From the NCBI GenBank assembly GCA_016192425.1, contig JACPUE010000009.1:1-64000 (forward strand): 64,000 bases of DNA. Reading direction: 5' to 3'. Shown here one piece after another: positions 16,257 through 23,906 of the stretch. Within the stretch, counting starts at the first letter, position 1, and every line of letters starts with the position of its first letter. A model generated the notes under the pieces. It was not told the origin of the DNA and did no database searches. It worked only from the letters and a program-made list of their open reading frames with translations. The translations under genes were made by a program, and so were the position numbers. The stretch is from Burkholderiales bacterium (GTDB lineage: Bacteria > Pseudomonadota > Gammaproteobacteria > Burkholderiales > Burkholderiaceae_C).

Positions 16257-17825
16257 CTAGAAAACCCGCACCCGCACGATGATCTGCATCACGATCAGGC
16301 CGAGCACAAAGCCCAGGCCCGAATACAGCAGCCCCTGCAGCATGCGGTTGGTGCGCCGCTGCTCACGCAGCAGCTCCAGCAGCTCGCGCTGTTGCTGCGG
16401 TGCGCTGTGGCGCTGCAGGTGGTCGTGCAGCAGCCGGGGCAAGGCGGGCAGTATCTTGGCATAGTGCGGCAACTGGTCGCGCAGTTCGCGGCGCAGCCGC
16501 TGGGGGCCGAGCTGATCCAGCATCCACTTTTCCAGGAAGGGCTTGGCCGTGCTCCAGAGGTCCAGGTCGGGGTCGAGCTGGCGGCCCAGGCCTTCGATGT
16601 TGAGCAGGGTTTTCTGCAGCAGCACCAGCTGGGGCTGGATCTCGACGTTGAAGCGCCGCGAGGTCTGGAACAGCCGCAGCAGCACCATGCCGAGCGAGAT
16701 TTCCTTGAGCGGACGGTCGAAATACGGCTCGCACACCGTGCGCACCGCCGCCTCCAGTTCGTTGACGCGCGTTTCGGGCGGCACCCAGCCGCTTTCGATG
16801 TGCAGCTCGGCCACGCGCTTGTAGTCGCGCCGGAAGAAGGCGGTGAAGTTCTGCGCCAGGTATTCCTTGTCGAACTCGGTGAGCGTGCCCACGATGCCAA
16901 AGTCCAGCGAGATGTAGCGCCCGAAGGTGGCGGGCTCCAGGCTCACCTGGATGTTGCCGGGGTGCATATCGGCATGGAAGAAGCCGTCGCGGAACACCTG
17001 CGTGAAGAAGATGGTCACGCCGTCACGCGCCAGCTTGGGGATGTCCACCCCGGCCTCGCGCAGGCGATCCACCTGGCTGATGGGCACGCCGTTCATGCGC
17101 TCCATCACCATTACCTCGGGGTGGCAGAAGTCCCAGTGGATGATGGGCACCTCCACGAGGTTCAGCCCTTCCATGTTGCGGCGCAGCTGCGCGGCATTGG
17201 CGGCTTCGCGCACCAGGTCAAGCTCGTCGTGCAGGTAGTTGTCGAACTCGGCCACCACCTCGCGCGGCTTGAGGCGCTTGCCGTCGGCCGACAGGCCCTC
17301 CACCCAGCCCGCCATCATGCGCATGAGGCTTAGGTCTTTTTCGATGACATGCAGCATGCCGGGCCGCAGTACCTTGACGGCCACCTCGTGCCGCTGGCCA
17401 TTGCGGTCGCGCAGGCGTGCGAAATGCACCTGGGCAATGGAGGCGCTGGCCACCGGCTCGCGCTCGAAATGCTCGAACACCTCGCCAATCGGGCGCTTGA
17501 AGGCGCGCTCTATGGTGGCCACGGCCACGGCAGGGTCGAAGGGGGGCACCCGGTCCTGCAGCAGCGCCAGTTCGTCGGCGATGTCGGGCGGCATCAGGTC
17601 GCGCCGCGTCGAGAGCACCTGGCCAAACTTCACAAAGATGGGCCCCAGGCGCTCCAGCGCCTCGCGCAGGCGCTGCCCGCGCGGCGCGCGCAGGTCGCGC
17701 CCCACCGAGACGATGCGCGCCAGCAGGCGCAGCCAGGGCTTCTGGAAGCTGGTGAGCACCAGTTCGTCCAACCCATAGCGCAGCACCACCCAGACGATGG
17801 TGCCCCCCCGGAAGAACTGTTTCAT
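16257..17825 (-). CDS. ubiB: Ubiquinone biosynthesis kinase-like protein UbiB
   Basis: The 522-residue atypical kinase of the ABC1/ADCK family supports ubiquinone synthesis at the inner membrane, probably by extracting or handling lipid intermediates through its ATPase activity. Family features are the KxGQ motif in [14 protein letters not shown], an Ala-rich loop in ASASIAQVH, the DFHPGN-like segment [10 protein letters not shown] and the metal-binding DFG in LDFGIVG. Two hydrophobic C-terminal segments ([20 protein letters not shown]) act as membrane anchor. The start ATG 17825 overlaps the ubiJ stop codon by four bases (ATGA). Confidence 0.95.
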   Translation of the reverse strand: MKQFFRGGTIVWVVLRYGLDELVLTSFQKPWLRLLARIVSVGRDLRAPRGQRLREALERLGPIFVKFGQVLSTRRDLMPPDIADELALLQDRVPPFDPAVAVATIERAFKRPIGEVFEHFEREPVASASIAQVHFARLRDRNGQRHEVAVKVLRPGMLHVIEKDLSLMRMMAGWVEGLSADGKRLKPREVVAEFDNYLHDELDLVREAANAAQLRRNMEGLNLVEVPIIHWDFCHPEVMVMERMNGVPISQVDRLREAGVDIPKLARDGVTIFFTQVFRDGFFHADMHPGNIQVSLEPATFGRYISLDFGIVGTLTEFDKEYLAQNFTAFFRRDYKRVAELHIESGWVPPETRVNELEAAVRTVCEPYFDRPLKEISLGMVLLRLFQTSRRFNVEIQPQLVLLQKTLLNIEGLGRQLDPDLDLWSTAKPFLEKWMLDQLGPQRLRRELRDQLPHYAKILPALPRLLHDHLQRHSAPQQQRELLELLREQRRTNRMLQGLLYSGLGFVLGLIVMQIIVRVRVF

Positions 17826-18391
17826 GGAATGGTGCGGTCCACGGACCACCCCGAAGCGCCGCCTGCGGGCGGCACGCGGTCTTGCAGGAAGCCGCGCAGG
17901 GCCTGCGCCGCACTGCCCGCCAGGTTGGCCAGGGTATGTGCGGGCACGTCACCGATCAGGCGCGCCAGGTCGTCCTCCATATCCCAGCGCAGGTTGTCGG
18001 CCAGCCACTGGATGTCGCCAGCGAACTGCACGTCGCCGTCGATGCGCACGGCCGGACGCTCGCCACGCAAAGCAGCCTGCGCCAGATCCAGGGGCGATGC
18101 CTGCATGACCTCCAGGCGCAGGTCGGGCGTGGCCGCCGGGGGCGCCAGATCGAACAGGCCCGCAGGCGTGACCTGTAGCGCCATGAAGAACTGGCGCCAC
18201 TGCATGCGCACCACCCGCCCCCGGCTGGGCGTCAGCCGCTGGGTGGCTGCGCTCTCCTGCATCAGCACATGGTTGAGCAGCAACACCACGCGGTGCTGCA
18301 CCTCGTGCACCAGCCACTGCGGAGGCTGCGGACCGGCGGCCATGCGCTCGAAAACGCTGCCGAGAAAAGAAAAAGGGGACTGTGTTGCCAT
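17822..18391 (-). CDS. ubiJ: Ubiquinone biosynthesis accessory factor UbiJ (SCP2 domain)
   Basis: The 189-residue protein has an SCP2-like lipid-binding N-terminal domain and a C-terminal helical segment. UbiJ, with UbiK, is an accessory factor of the Ubi hydroxylation complex. [18 protein letters not shown]-like residues and [31 protein letters not shown] are typical, given here in pieces around positions 60-78 and 125-155. It lies between the Tim44-like gene and ubiB, overlapping ubiB by four bases. Its start codon lies in the loop of a hairpin followed by a T-run (18398-18365), an odd arrangement discussed separately. Confidence 0.82.
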   Translation of the reverse strand: MATQSPFSFLGSVFERMAAGPQPPQWLVHEVQHRVVLLLNHVLMQESAATQRLTPSRGRVVRMQWRQFFMALQVTPAGLFDLAPPAATPDLRLEVMQASPLDLAQAALRGERPAVRIDGDVQFAGDIQWLADNLRWDMEDDLARLIGDVPAHTLANLAGSAAQALRGFLQDRVPPAGGASGWSVDRTIP

Positions 18392-18398
18392 AGTCCCC
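18365..18398 (-). terminator. Terminator-like hairpin enclosing the ubiJ start codon
   Basis: On the minus strand GGGGACT (18398-18392), a ten-base loop beginning with the ubiJ ATG, and AGTCCCC (18381-18375) are followed by TTTTTCTTTTCTCG. The form is that of an intrinsic terminator for the upstream Tim44-like gene, yet it includes codons 1-9 of ubiJ. It could be an attenuator or sequester the start codon. Confidence 0.55.
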
Positions 18399-18448
18399 GA
18401 TTATTCCCTGAACCGGGCGCGTGGGCGCACGGCCCGGTCAAATACACA

Positions 18449-19438
18449 TTACTGCAGCGCCTGCACGCCCGCCACCAACCAGCCGCTGCGCCCATCCTTG
18501 GGCTTGGTCATGTTCCAGACTTCGCGGAACGGGCTGGGGCCCGCCGAGGGTTCCTCGCGGATCAGGCCAGAAAACTCGACACTGGCCATGTAGGCGCCGC
18601 CCACTTCCTCGATGCCGAGCAACTGCGCTTCGAGCATGACCACATCGGTCTGGTTGGGCTGGCCAGCGCCCTGTGCCTCGCGCTCGGCGAGCTGGCTGCG
18701 GATTTCACCGAGCATGGTGTCGGTCATCATGGAGCGCAGGGTGGCCACATCGGCCTTGTCCCACGCTGCCTGCAGGGTGATGAAGTTGCGCCGCGCAGCA
18801 TCGGTGAAGCCCGCCACGTCGAAGCCTTCGGGCACACCCCAGTTCTGCGAGCCGCCCAGCGCCGACCCGATGACCGAGCCCGCACCCTGGCGCTGCGCCT
18901 CGAACGCCATGCTGCTGCGCTCCCAGGGGCGCGCCGAGGCGTCATTGCCCACCTTGTCCGGGCTGTAGTCGCGCGGGGTGGCGGCCGCCTGGGGCGTGGC
19001 CGACGCGCCAGCGCCCTGGAATGCATACGGCGCCCCCCCTTGTGCGGCTGGCGTGCTCCGGCCGCGCAACACCATGCGCAGCACCGCGAAAGCAGCCACG
19101 GCCAGCAAGAGCACGAGCAGGATTTGCCCGAACCCCTCCCCCATCCCCAGCGAATGGGCAAGCCATGCCAGCCCCAGGCCTGCGGCCAGCCCCCCCAGCA
19201 TGGCACCCCAGGGCTTCTTGGGGGCGGCCTGTGGCGCGGCAGTTGGTGCTGCAGGTTTTGCGGGCGCAGCCGCATTCTGGGTGGGTGCACCTGGGGCTGC
19301 AGGCGGGTTGGCACTGCGCTGGGTGACGTTGCTGGACTGCTGGCCCACCGATTTGCCTCCGCCCAGGCGCTTGGCCTGCGCTTCAGGCTGGGCGAACACC
19401 AGGGCCAGCACGAACAGGGCAGACAAAAGGGTTTTCAT
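18449..19438 (-). CDS. Tim44-like domain protein with signal peptide
   Basis: The 329-residue protein starts with a cleavable signal (MKTLLSALFVLALVFA-QPEAQA). This is followed by an Ala/Pro-rich linker, two hydrophobic segments (about 85-105 and 108-125) and a C-terminal Tim44-like domain (about 190-329) of the type FDVAGFTDAARRNFITLQAAW. In mitochondria Tim44 recruits Hsp70 to the import channel; the bacterial homologues have no established function. It lies between ubiE and ubiJ, a family-typical neighbourhood. I chose ATG 19438 because it begins the signal peptide. Confidence 0.85.
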   Translation of the reverse strand: MKTLLSALFVLALVFAQPEAQAKRLGGGKSVGQQSSNVTQRSANPPAAPGAPTQNAAAPAKPAAPTAAPQAAPKKPWGAMLGGLAAGLGLAWLAHSLGMGEGFGQILLVLLLAVAAFAVLRMVLRGRSTPAAQGGAPYAFQGAGASATPQAAATPRDYSPDKVGNDASARPWERSSMAFEAQRQGAGSVIGSALGGSQNWGVPEGFDVAGFTDAARRNFITLQAAWDKADVATLRSMMTDTMLGEIRSQLAEREAQGAGQPNQTDVVMLEAQLLGIEEVGGAYMASVEFSGLIREEPSAGPSPFREVWNMTKPKDGRSGWLVAGVQALQ

Positions 19439-19472
19439 GGCGGGGGACTCCTTGGTTATCACGCAGGCACCT

Positions 19473-20204
19473 TCAACACTTGATACCGACATGCAGCGCC
19501 ACTACGCCGCCGGTCATGTTGTGGTAATCCACATGGCCGAAACCGGCCTCGTGCATCATGGCCTTGAGCTCTTCCTGGCCGGGGTGCATGCGAATGGATT
19601 CGGCCAGGTAGCGGTAGCTGTCGGCGTCGCCCGTGACCAGTTGGCCCAGGCGCGGCAGGATGTTGAAGGAATACCAGTCGTAAGGCTTGGCCAGCGGCTG
19701 GGCCACGCGCGAAAACTCCAGCACCAGCAGCTTGCCGCCGGGCTTGAGCACACGGCACATCTCGCGCAGCGCGATGTCCTTGTGCGTCATGTTGCGCAGG
19801 CCAAAGGCCACGCTCACCAGGTCAAAGTGCTGGTCGGGAAACGGCAGCTGCTCGGCATCGCACACCAGTGTGGGCAGCACCACGCCCTTGTCGATCAGGC
19901 GGTTGCGGCCCACGCGCAGCATGGCTTCGTTGATGTCGGTGTGCACCACGCGGCCGCTGGCGCCCACCTTGCGGGCAAAGGCCAGCGACAGGTCGCCCGT
20001 GCCCCCGGCAATGTCCAGCACCTGCTGGCCTTCCTGTAGGTTGGCCACCATCACGGTGTAGGCCTTCCAGGCGCGGTGCAGGCCGCCAGACATCAGGTCG
20101 TTCATCAGGTCGTACTTGGTCGCGACCGAGTCGAACACGCCGCGCACACGGCGTGCCTTTTCTTTCTCATCGACCGACTGGAAACCGAAATGCGTGGTGC
20201 TCAT
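19473..20204 (-). CDS. ubiE: Ubiquinone/menaquinone C-methyltransferase
   Basis: The 243-residue class I SAM-dependent methyltransferase adds the C-2 methyl group in ubiquinone, and in menaquinone where made. It shows the UbiE N-terminus [19 protein letters not shown], the SAM-binding [12 protein letters not shown], and the family motifs YDLMND and [10 protein letters not shown]. The length is typical. It is the first quinone gene of the ubiE-Tim44-ubiJ-ubiB run, and the DUF971 gene lies upstream, separated by a family A repeat. Confidence 0.96.
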   Translation of the reverse strand: MSTTHFGFQSVDEKEKARRVRGVFDSVATKYDLMNDLMSGGLHRAWKAYTVMVANLQEGQQVLDIAGGTGDLSLAFARKVGASGRVVHTDINEAMLRVGRNRLIDKGVVLPTLVCDAEQLPFPDQHFDLVSVAFGLRNMTHKDIALREMCRVLKPGGKLLVLEFSRVAQPLAKPYDWYSFNILPRLGQLVTGDADSYRYLAESIRMHPGQEELKAMMHEAGFGHVDYHNMTGGVVALHVGIKC

Positions 20205-20278
20205 GGTGGAAATGCTAGCGGTGAAGGGGTCAACCCCGCGAATGCGTGGGATATACGATTTTAAAGCCTTAGCGGCAT

Positions 20279-20323
20279 CCAGGGCTTACCAGTAGAGCGC
20301 TACAAGCTATAAAAACTATAGCG
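20279..20323 (+). repeat. Family A dispersed repeat, copy 2
   Basis: A divergent copy, with AGAGCGCTACAAGCTATAAA and a terminal CTATAGC, fills most of the space between ubiE and the DUF971 gene. Confidence 0.65.
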
Positions 20324-20345
20324 CCCGAGGTGTTGCTAATTGGCT

Positions 20346-20786
20346 TTAGCCGCAGCCAGAACCTGAACCGCAGCCCGAGCCATGGCTGTGGGCGGGCTTG
20401 CGCCCCGGCATGGGGGTGTCGCGGTCCACGCCTGCGGCCTCCAGGCGGCGCAGGTAGTCTGCCCACCGCGCCTCCTGGTGCTGGCCCAGCGCGTAGAGGT
20501 AGTCCCAGGAAAAAATGCCGCTGTCGTGCCCGTCCGAGAACTGGAGCTTGACAGCGTAGTTGCCCACGGGCTCGATGCCGGCGATTTCCACGTTCCGCTT
20601 GCCGGTCTGCAGCACCTCCTGGCCGGGTGCGTGGCCCATGACCTCGGCCGACGGGGAATAGACGCGCAGCAGTTCAAACGGCAGGCGGAATGCGGCACCG
20701 TCAGAGAACACCAGCTCCAGCTGGCGCGACTGGCCGTGCACGGTGATGGATTGGGGGGTGGGGGAGCCCGGTGTGAGACCTGCCAT
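20346..20786 (-). CDS. DUF971 (gamma-butyrobetaine hydroxylase-like N-terminal domain) protein
   Basis: The 146-residue protein contains the GBBH_N/DUF971 fold with LELVFSDGAAFRLPFELLRVYSPSAEV, given here as a region at about 23-50, and FSDGHDSGIFSWDYLYALG near 82-100. In this family the domain binds metal, and it is found near Fe-S and quinone genes. The C-terminus is a striking Gly/Ser/Cys tail with a His (HSHGSGCGSGSGCG) that could bind a metal. It is normally found next to ubiE, as here. Upstream, where I would expect the HIT gene, there are remnants and an efflux pump instead. Confidence 0.85.
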   Translation of the reverse strand: MAGLTPGSPTPQSITVHGQSRQLELVFSDGAAFRLPFELLRVYSPSAEVMGHAPGQEVLQTGKRNVEIAGIEPVGNYAVKLQFSDGHDSGIFSWDYLYALGQHQEARWADYLRRLEAAGVDRDTPMPGRKPAHSHGSGCGSGSGCG

Positions 20787-21017
20787 GGTAGTGGCGCTTT
20801 ATCAGTGTGGATGAACGACAAGTGCCTATTGTCCCACTCCCCTTGATGCAGCACGCTGCCTTCGCTAACCTTGTCGCCTAACTGGGGCTTGAGTTCTTTC
20901 ACTCCCCCGCATGGCTGCTGGGGATTTCCATGGAGGCCTTGTCGGTATCGCCCACTTTGACCAGCAGCTCAATGACGGCCATGTCGTCAAAGTCGCCAAT
21001 ATCGGGAAGCGCCTGGA

Positions 21018-22448
21018 TCAACCCGCTTTTTGTGGAGCATGTAGCAGCAAGGACAGCAGTCCCGCCAGCGCGACAAAGCCTGCAGTGGCCCAAAACGCGG
21101 CTTGAAAGCCTTGCAGTTGTGCGAGAAGATCGGGTTGCAAACGGCTGTGCCCCGTTACGCTGTGGGCCAGCGTAGACAAGGTTGCTACGCCAAACGCAGC
21201 GCCCAGTTGTCTGGCGGTGTTGAAAAGGCCAGAGGCCAAGCCAGCATCTTTGGCAGGCATGCCATCCATCGCCGTGTGGGTCACAGTCATCACCATCAGA
21301 CCCAGCCCCAAGCCCATGAGCAGCATAGGTCCCAGGATGTCCTCCATGTATACAGGTGCCAGCGGCAGCACAGCCATCCAGCTGGCCCCCACCGCGCAGA
21401 TCAAACCGCCGTACAGGGGCAAGTGCTTCACGCCACTGTCCATCCATTTGCGCGACATCACTGCTGCAACGGCAAACGTCAGCCCCAGTGGCAAAATTGC
21501 CAGACCTGCATCCAGCGCGCTATAGCCCACCACACCTTGCAGGGCCACCGAGCTGAAGAACGTGGTTGCTGTCATGGCCACGCCCAAGCACAGGACTAGC
21601 GCATTGCCTACCCGCACGTTGTGCACTTTGAAAATGTCCATGCGCACCAAGGGCTGTACTGCGCGCTTTTCCACGGTCACAAACCAATTCAGCAACACCA
21701 CAGCCGCCAGCAAACAGCCCAGCACAGTGGCAGACGTCCACCCAAGGTGTGCCGCCTGCGAAATTGCAAAAAGCAAGGTGCCCATGCCCAGCGTGATGCC
21801 GACCGCACCGGGCAAATCCAGGCTGGGTTTGGGGCTGCGAACGGCGGCAGGCGCCAGGCTAAAGGCGACGCCTGCCATCAAAGCCACGCCAACCGGCACG
21901 TTCACATACATCACCCAGCGCCAGCCAGCTTGGCTGGTGAGCCAGCCGCCCAGCACCACACCCAAGGCCGAGCCAATGGAGCTGGAGGCTGCCCACCAAG
22001 AAATGGCCTGCGCCCGTTGGCGCCCTGCGGGATACACCGCGACGATGACCGCCAAGGTCGACGTCGCCAATGCCGACGCGCCCAGGCCCTGCACTGCCCG
22101 CGCTAGTAGCAACGCAGCGCCGCTCGCGGCCATGCCACCGACTAGGCTGGCCAAGGTAAACACGGCCAGGCCTGTTTGCAGCACAGCTTTGCGCCCCCAC
22201 AAATCGCTGGCTCTGGCGGCCAAGAGCATGAAGCCCCCTAGGACAAGCAAGTAGGCGTCAATGACCCATTGCGTTGCCACTGCCGACAAATGCAGGTCGG
22301 CACGCATGGCGGGAAGTGCCACATTCACAATGGCGCCGTCCATCACCACCATGAAGGAGGCAAGGCAGGCAATAGCCACAGCCACCCACGGTGCAACGTG
22401 GGGATAAATTAATGACGGCGCGCTGTGCGCCACAGTGGAAGAACTCAC
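21018..22448 (-). CDS. DHA2-type (14-helix) MFS drug efflux transporter
   Basis: The 476-residue protein is a major facilitator of the EmrB/QacA type. It has about 14 helices, a helix 1 motif VVMDGAIVNVALPAM, the loop 2-3 motif ARASDLWGRKAVL, and motif C in helix 5 (GSALGVVLGGWLTS). It would export lipophilic or cationic drugs with proton antiport. The start is decided by the ribosome-binding site: AGGAG lies seven bases upstream of a GTG at 22448, while the upstream ATGs at 22508 and 22475 have none. It is divergent from an AraC-type regulator and appears to be a newcomer between DUF971 and the HIT gene, with less G+C-rich codons. Confidence 0.88.
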   Translation of the reverse strand: MSSSTVAHSAPSLIYPHVAPWVAVAIACLASFMVVMDGAIVNVALPAMRADLHLSAVATQWVIDAYLLVLGGFMLLAARASDLWGRKAVLQTGLAVFTLASLVGGMAASGAALLLARAVQGLGASALATSTLAVIVAVYPAGRQRAQAISWWAASSSIGSALGVVLGGWLTSQAGWRWVMYVNVPVGVALMAGVAFSLAPAAVRSPKPSLDLPGAVGITLGMGTLLFAISQAAHLGWTSATVLGCLLAAVVLLNWFVTVEKRAVQPLVRMDIFKVHNVRVGNALVLCLGVAMTATTFFSSVALQGVVGYSALDAGLAILPLGLTFAVAAVMSRKWMDSGVKHLPLYGGLICAVGASWMAVLPLAPVYMEDILGPMLLMGLGLGLMVMTVTHTAMDGMPAKDAGLASGLFNTARQLGAAFGVATLSTLAHSVTGHSRLQPDLLAQLQGFQAAFWATAGFVALAGLLSLLLHAPQKAG

Positions 22449-22460
22449 GAAATCACTCCT

Positions 22461-22520
22461 GTTGTTTGGACCCATGAAGTGTTGAGCTGTAGTGGCAAAA
22501 TGAGACAACGTTGTTTAGAC
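22461..22520. promoter_or_regulatory. Candidate operator of the AraC-type regulator between the divergent genes
   Basis: GTTGTTTGGAC (22461-22471) is repeated as GTTGTTTAGAC (22510-22520), and the second copy overlaps the palindrome ACAACGTTGT (22505-22514). AraC-family proteins bind direct repeats, and the two copies lie between the efflux pump and regulator starts. Confidence 0.4.
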
Positions 22521-22541
22521 AAAAAATACTGAAATTAGGTC

Positions 22542-23402
22542 ATGGCACATGCGCAGCAATCCCCGTCTGAGCCGCCTTACACCTTGGCAGAAGCCCAGTT
22601 GGTGGAGGACAGCGAGCGCGCTGATGGCCCTGCGGTAATCGCCTTCGTGGGCGACCATGAACCCGATAGCGACTTTCCCTTGGACAACCGTGAGCATGAT
22701 TGGCACAGCCATGTGCGCGGGCAGTTGTTTTGCGTGGAAAGTGGCTTGGTGCACGTGCGCAGCGCCCATGGCTCATGGATGCTGCCGCCCCTCCGCGCGG
22801 GGTGGATTCCGCCTGGGGTGCCGCATTGGGTCAGCATCACCGGTGTGCTCAGCGGTTGGTGCGTGCTGATTGCTCCACACGCCAGCGCAGTGCTGCCCAG
22901 CACGCCGTGTGTGATTGGCGTGAGCGAGCTTTTGCGCGCGCTGGTGCAGCGCTGCGTGACTTGGGCAGGCACCGAGCACTTGAGCCCGGAGCAAGACCGC
23001 ATAACGGCGGTGCTGCTGGATGAGCTGTGCAACACGCCCCACCAGCCCTTGCATTTGCCCTTGCCCACTGACAGGCGCTTGCTGCGCATAGCCAAAGCCG
23101 TGCTCAAGAACCCCAGCGACACCCGCACCTTAGAACAGTGGGCACAGTGGGCGGGCATGTCATCCCGTACCTTGAGCCGCTTGTGTGTGGCACAAACGGG
23201 CAGCAGCTTTGCCCAGTGGCGCCAGCAAGCCGGGCTGACCCATGCGCTCGAATTGCTTGCCCAGGGCCGCAGTGTGGCTGATGTGGCCGATGCTTTGGGC
23301 TATGCAAGTCCGAGTAACTTCATCGCGATGTTCCGCCGCAGCTTTGGTGAATCACCAGGCCGTTTTTTTGCCAAGACCCCCCCTCGCCGGGCACTACTAT
23401 GA
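22542..23402 (+). CDS. AraC-family transcriptional regulator with cupin N-terminus (NimR-like)
   Basis: The 286-residue protein has an N-terminal cupin sensor domain (about 30-130) with HDWHSHVRGQLF and GWIPPGVPHWV. The C-terminal AraC DNA-binding domain (about 185-280) has two helix-turn-helices, LEQWAQWAGMSSRTLSRL and the signature DVADALGYASPSNFIAMFRR. It is divergent from the MFS pump and probably controls it, as NimR does for NimT in E. coli. Spacing between the two genes is 93 bases. The ligand is unknown. Confidence 0.87.
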   Translation: MAHAQQSPSEPPYTLAEAQLVEDSERADGPAVIAFVGDHEPDSDFPLDNREHDWHSHVRGQLFCVESGLVHVRSAHGSWMLPPLRAGWIPPGVPHWVSITGVLSGWCVLIAPHASAVLPSTPCVIGVSELLRALVQRCVTWAGTEHLSPEQDRITAVLLDELCNTPHQPLHLPLPTDRRLLRIAKAVLKNPSDTRTLEQWAQWAGMSSRTLSRLCVAQTGSSFAQWRQQAGLTHALELLAQGRSVADVADALGYASPSNFIAMFRRSFGESPGRFFAKTPPRRALL

Positions 23403-23447
23403 ACCACTACGGCACCGAGGCCCACTTCCCCTTCTTCAAGGCCGATG

Positions 23448-23906
23448 TCACGGCCTTGCTCTTTCCGGCCCCCCAGCCATAGCGGCCTGCAGGCGCGTGT
23501 GCAGCAAGCCGTCCAGCACGGGCAGGCGCTCATGCAGGGCGTCTTCCTGGGCGCTGTCGCGCTCCCGCTGGGCTGCCGCCCAGACAGGGGCAGGAAAATG
23601 GCTGTCCCAGGCAAAACGCGCAATCACATGCCAATGCAGGTGCGGCACCATGTTGCCCAGGGCCGCGAGGTTGACCTTGGCGGGCGCCAGGTGCTCGCGC
23701 AGCACCTGCTCGACCAGGGTGACGGCGTCCATGCAGTGCTGGCGCTGGGCCGCGTCCAGGTCGGAGAACTCGGCCACATGGGCGTTCCAGACCACGCGGT
23801 AGAAGGCCGGGAAGCCCGGCTCGTCGGCACGGATCACGCGCAGGTGCGTGCCGCGCCAGACCAGAAGTCCGCCGTCCGTCGTGCACAGCGGACAGGTCAT
23901 CACCAT
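23448..23906 (-). CDS. HIT-family protein
   Basis: The 152-residue protein has the histidine triad HLHWHVIAR and an N-terminal CPLC pair that may hold zinc. HIT proteins hydrolyse or transfer nucleotidyl groups on phosphate-linked nucleotides. Its ATG at 23906 shares one base with the stop of the upstream FAD/Fe-S oxidoreductase gene (TGATG), so translation is coupled. In related genomes, as I recall them, the next gene downstream is DUF971; here an efflux pump/regulator pair intervenes. Confidence 0.88.
   Translation of the reverse strand: MVMTCPLCTTDGGLLVWRGTHLRVIRADEPGFPAFYRVVWNAHVAEFSDLDAAQRQHCMDAVTLVEQVLREHLAPAKVNLAALGNMVPHLHWHVIARFAWDSHFPAPVWAAAQRERDSAQEDALHERLPVLDGLLHTRLQAAMAGGPERARP

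Noticed and set aside
20787-21017. A gene remnant between DUF971 and the MFS pump
   Set aside because: Short frames with plausible residues (for example a minus-strand frame containing DDMAVIELLVKVGD) exist, but none has a start, length or family resemblance that supports a gene call.
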